A DNA stretch of 6,978 nt from Blastocatellia bacterium (GTDB taxonomy: Bacteria; Acidobacteriota; Blastocatellia; Chloracidobacteriales; JADJPF01): positions 1 to 6,978 of the forward strand of contig JAEUQL010000190.1 in NCBI GenBank assembly GCA_016789295.1, in the 5' to 3' direction. The notes under the pieces are model-generated. The model did no database searches. It was not told the DNA's origin and saw nothing but the letters and a program-made list of their open reading frames with translations. Below, piece by piece: positions 4,950 to 6,978 of this stretch. The position numbers were made by a program, and so were the translations under genes. How positions within the stretch are numbered: position 1 is the first letter of the stretch; every line of letters begins with the position of its first letter.

Positions 4950-6041
4950 ATGGAAAAATATTGCAGAAGATGTGGTGTCTGGCTAGAAAAAGGTGTCTGC
5001 CCTCGGTGCAGCAGTACCACTACTTCTATAAAAAACAGAAGTAGTGAAATACCCTCTTCTGGACGTGTCTGGATTCTGCTTGGTTTGGCTTGCTTCTTGG
5101 TCTCGGTTGCAGTGCTGATAGGTACTATGATGTTTGTGGAAAATCGTAGGCAGTCAAGATCCTCTTCTAAAGATATCCCCTCTCTTATCTCTGATGAAAA
5201 TAGTGCCAACACAGCAGTGGTAAAGACTATCGCTGGACTCAATCGTGACAAGCTGATAGCAATGCTTCCTGCCTATACACTATCGAACCTCCATTCAGAC
5301 CTTGGAAAAGGTCTGCCAGACGATCTAAGAGTCATAGCCGAAGGAGAAGATCAGTATTTAGTTGTGATAGGAACTAGACTGGTTAATGAAAAGAGAAAAC
5401 AACGCCTGCTTTCTGTATTCAAACTTGAAAATGGTGGCCTTGTAGATTTAAGCAAAGAGACTATACCAGAAAAGTTTAAATCTGGAATGGTAGGAGATGA
5501 ATCTACTCGTGTGGAATTTACAGAAAATAGTGTTTTAGAACTCGCAAAGCAGATAGACGGGCAAGGAACTATAGAAGATTGTCCTGTCTGTGAGCACGCC
5601 TTCTTAATTGAGCGTCTAGTTTGGCAAGAAGGGCTTTTTCAACTTACAAGCCCGGAGTGGAAAAATGACCCCTACACTGCAGCCTTTGCCTTTGCAAGAG
5701 CACTCGACAAAAAACAGATAGATGAAATGTCGCGTCCTTTGATCGCAAAATCGCTCGATGCAATTATAGCAGCCGGTTTTGAGCACCGCCCCGATAAAGA
5801 TTGGACACTACAGAAGATAGCTTCCACTCAACCTGAGCAGGTGAGTGAAGAGCTGGAAACTTCCTCTACAACAGAAGAACCACCAAAGAAAAAGCCAATT
5901 CTAGTCCAAAAAGATGGCGAAGAAGAAGAAAGTATCTACTACCTGTTAGATAACAGTATCCATAAACTTCGACTAAAAGTTACCCTGAGTGAAGGAAGAT
6001 GGATCACAAAAGAGGCAAAAAGAGAAGACACTAACTCTTGA
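4950..6041 (+). CDS. Zinc-ribbon single-pass membrane protein of unknown function
   Basis: I do not recognise a named family. ATG 4950 gives 363 residues and places a zinc ribbon at the N-terminus (C5-x2-C8, C17-x2-C20: YCRRCG...VCPRC). A TTG at 4890 would add 20 residues without a better ribosome site, and ATG 4950 itself has only a weak GG upstream. Residues 40-63 form one hydrophobic membrane helix followed by basic residues (ENRRQSR). The roughly 300-residue remainder is soluble: a mixed domain at about 90-200, a C211-P-V-C214 pair followed by ERLVWQEGLFQLTSPEW, a helical stretch (about 240-290), a Glu/Thr/Pro-rich linker (about 296-327) and a final β-rich segment. The side of the membrane is not certain; ribbon inside and large domain outside is the usual layout. 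It lies on the phosphatase's strand, 395 bases downstream and past two hairpins, so co-transcription is doubtful. Confidence 0.8.
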   Translation: MEKYCRRCGVWLEKGVCPRCSSTTTSIKNRSSEIPSSGRVWILLGLACFLVSVAVLIGTMMFVENRRQSRSSSKDIPSLISDENSANTAVVKTIAGLNRDKLIAMLPAYTLSNLHSDLGKGLPDDLRVIAEGEDQYLVVIGTRLVNEKRKQRLLSVFKLENGGLVDLSKETIPEKFKSGMVGDESTRVEFTENSVLELAKQIDGQGTIEDCPVCEHAFLIERLVWQEGLFQLTSPEWKNDPYTAAFAFARALDKKQIDEMSRPLIAKSLDAIIAAGFEHRPDKDWTLQKIASTQPEQVSEELETSSTTEEPPKKKPILVQKDGEEEESIYYLLDNSIHKLRLKVTLSEGRWITKEAKREDTNS

Positions 6042-6065
6042 TTAAGACTTTAATACCGCTATAAC
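6038..6065 (+). promoter_or_regulatory. Putative promoter of msrA
   Basis: TTGATT (6038-6043, overlapping the previous stop codon) and TATAAC (6060-6065, 5 of 6 to the -10 consensus) are 16 bases apart. Transcription would begin near 6072, leaving about 87 bases of leader before ATG 6159. Confidence 0.38.
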
Positions 6066-6158
6066 AGACTTCAGAATGGAAGCCTTCAACTTAAAACCAA
6101 CTTTAAGGTAGAATTGAAAACGTTCCTGATAAACTCTGGCTTAAGGATTAAGTTTAAG

Positions 6159-6803
6159 ATGCGAAATCGACTATTTTTTCTAGCCGCTTTTTTAATAGGC
6201 TTTACATTATTACTTTTTGCAAATTTCAAGAAGGCAGATATGAATCAACAACAGAGTCAAGTAGTGCCGCAAGGCAAAGAGGTAGCAACACTTGGAGGAG
6301 GCTGTTTCTGGTGTACAGAAGCAGTATTTGACGAACTTAAGGGCGTTGATAGCGTTGAGTCTGGATATTCAGGCGGCAGCACCCCAAACCCAACCTACAG
6401 AGAGGTTTGCACAGAAGACACAGGACATGCTGAAGTCGTCCAGATAATATTTGACCCTAAAGTAGTATCTTTCAAGGAGATACTTCAGGTCTTCTTTACT
6501 GTCCACGATCCAACAACTCTCAATCGCCAAGGAGCAGACGTTGGCACACAGTACCGCTCAGTGATTTTCTATCATAATGATGAACAGAAGAAATTTGCCT
6601 CGGAAGTTATCAAAGAGATAACCGATGCAAAGATCTGGGATGACCCCATTGTGACCGAGATATCCCCTTTTAAGGCTTTCTACAAGGCCGAAGACTACCA
6701 TCAGGAATATTTTAAGCTCAATGGCGAGCAACCTTACTGCCGCGCAGTTATCGCTCCAAAAGTACTCAAATTCCGTAAACTGTTCAAAGAGAAACTCAAA
6801 TAA
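6159..6803 (+). CDS. msrA: Peptide-methionine (S)-S-oxide reductase MsrA, membrane-anchored or exported
   Basis: This enzyme reduces methionine-S-sulfoxide in proteins and free Met back to Met, repairing oxidative damage. From ATG 6159 the product has 214 residues. A short basic N-terminus and hydrophobic segment (about 5-21, [17 protein letters not shown]) form a signal anchor or signal peptide, with no lipobox Cys, so the enzyme probably acts outside the cytoplasm. The catalytic domain runs from about 42 to 210. It contains GCFWC (nucleophile C49, second Cys C52), [13 protein letters not shown] (Y80, C84), GHAEVVQ (E92), [16 protein letters not shown] (Y132) and YHQEYF. The domain ends [12 protein letters not shown] with C194, a possible recycling Cys. 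The start is supported by AAGGA (6143-6147) at 11 bases. TTG 6114, with AAGG 5-6 bases upstream, is an alternative that adds 15 residues. No msrB lies in the window. Confidence 0.95.
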   Translation: MRNRLFFLAAFLIGFTLLLFANFKKADMNQQQSQVVPQGKEVATLGGGCFWCTEAVFDELKGVDSVESGYSGGSTPNPTYREVCTEDTGHAEVVQIIFDPKVVSFKEILQVFFTVHDPTTLNRQGADVGTQYRSVIFYHNDEQKKFASEVIKEITDAKIWDDPIVTEISPFKAFYKAEDYHQEYFKLNGEQPYCRAVIAPKVLKFRKLFKEKLK

Positions 6804-6812
6804 CCTCTTTTT

Positions 6813-6837
6813 GTGTGGTAGAAACTCTCTACCACAC
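6813..6837. repeat. 10-bp perfect hairpin directly after msrA
   Basis: GTGTGGTAGA (6813-6822) pairs perfectly with TCTACCACAC (6828-6837) around the 5-base loop AACTC, starting 10 bases after the stop. The T run (CTTTTTG) precedes the stem instead of following it, so it is not a standard intrinsic terminator on the plus strand, and the minus strand ends in A's. Termination by RNA structure or 3'-end protection is still the likely role. Confidence 0.5.
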
Positions 6838-6880
6838 TCTCCACTCCAGTATCAAAAATTTCCTGCTCCTCCAAACCAGA

Positions 6881-6920
6881 TTGACATCCTCCCGGTTTTG
6901 AAAAAGGGGGATTCCTTAGG
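6881..6920 (-). mobile_element. Probable right end of an IS200/IS605-family (TnpB/IS1341-type) element
   Basis: TTGACATCCTCCC (6881-6893) followed by GGGGGATTCCTTAGG (6906-6920) is the reverse complement of the terminal hairpin I know from many TnpB-carrying elements, of the form AGGAATCCCC...GGGGAGGATGTCAA. Complementary bases ATCC(T)CC/GGGGGAT remain, but the inner stem (CGGTTTTGAAAAA) is degenerate. In this orientation the element body lies to the right on the minus strand and would end at 6881. A short minus-strand frame entering from 6978 stops with TAA at 6918-6916, immediately before this motif, as tnpB genes commonly do. Its 20 residues are not diagnostic. A solitary or degraded end without tnpB is also possible. 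Confidence 0.5.
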
Positions 6921-6978
6921 TTGACGCTGAAACAACACGCCAGATATCTAAAGGAATTCTCGATAGAGAAGGTTCGCC

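Noticed and set aside
4925..5251. Minus-strand 108-codon frame opposite the membrane protein
   Set aside because: It is the antisense of the zinc ribbon and membrane helix; no ribosome site and no recognisable domain.
6721..6924. Plus-strand frame overlapping the msrA end and the IS end
   Set aside because: It starts inside the conserved MsrA C-terminus in another frame and runs through a hairpin and the IS-like end.
6921..6978. Plus-strand frame from TTG 6921 running off the right edge
   Set aside because: The 19 codons look acceptable and a G-rich stretch precedes them, but the length is too short to judge and the G-rich stretch belongs to the IS-like hairpin.

Overview
The window is an A+T-rich bacterial chromosome segment carrying eukaryote-like Ser/Thr phospho-signalling genes. 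The kinase has a short N-terminal Cys-rich knuckle of the CPxC...FCxxDG type followed directly by the catalytic domain. I associate this layout, and the wording of the kinase domain, with Acidobacteriota (Blastocatellia-like) and a few other environmental phyla. The assignment is tentative: no rRNA or other marker is present, and the low G+C would be unusual for that group.

Layout. Left edge (2-364, +): the C-terminal end of an alpha/beta hydrolase with an appended four-Cys zinc ribbon. It converges on a small hypothetical gene (472-798, -), and a 10-bp hairpin lies between the two. A gene-free stretch (799-1142) holds a pair of TGCCA/TGGCA palindromes, then comes a tRNA with a CAU anticodon on the minus strand (1143-1215), probably the lysidine-type tRNA-Ile2. 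Next is the Ser/Thr kinase (1321-2667, -). An 867-bp divergent intergenic region (2668-3534) contains a possible decayed reading frame, several inverted repeats and a promoter-like pair. It is followed by a PP2C-family phosphatase (3535-4554, +), a 335-bp (up to 395-bp) gap dominated by a long fold-back structure (4661-4786), a zinc-ribbon single-pass membrane protein of unknown function (4950-6041, +), and a membrane-anchored MsrA (6159-6803, +). At the right edge a sequence resembling the right end of an IS200/IS605 (TnpB-type) element begins at about 6881, with its body running out of the window.

How the genes may work together. The kinase and the PP2C phosphatase have complete catalytic motifs, appear cytosolic, and lie head to head, so they are a plausible phosphorylation/dephosphorylation pair. 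The zinc-ribbon membrane protein downstream of the phosphatase has its ribbon on the presumed cytoplasmic side and a large outer domain. It could be a sensor or client of the pair, but only gene order supports this. Three proteins here (hydrolase, kinase, membrane protein) carry Cys-rich zinc-ribbon-like modules. Several intergenic gaps contain long perfect or near-perfect hairpins lacking the U-tract of standard terminators; these fold-back structures are the least explained part of the window.
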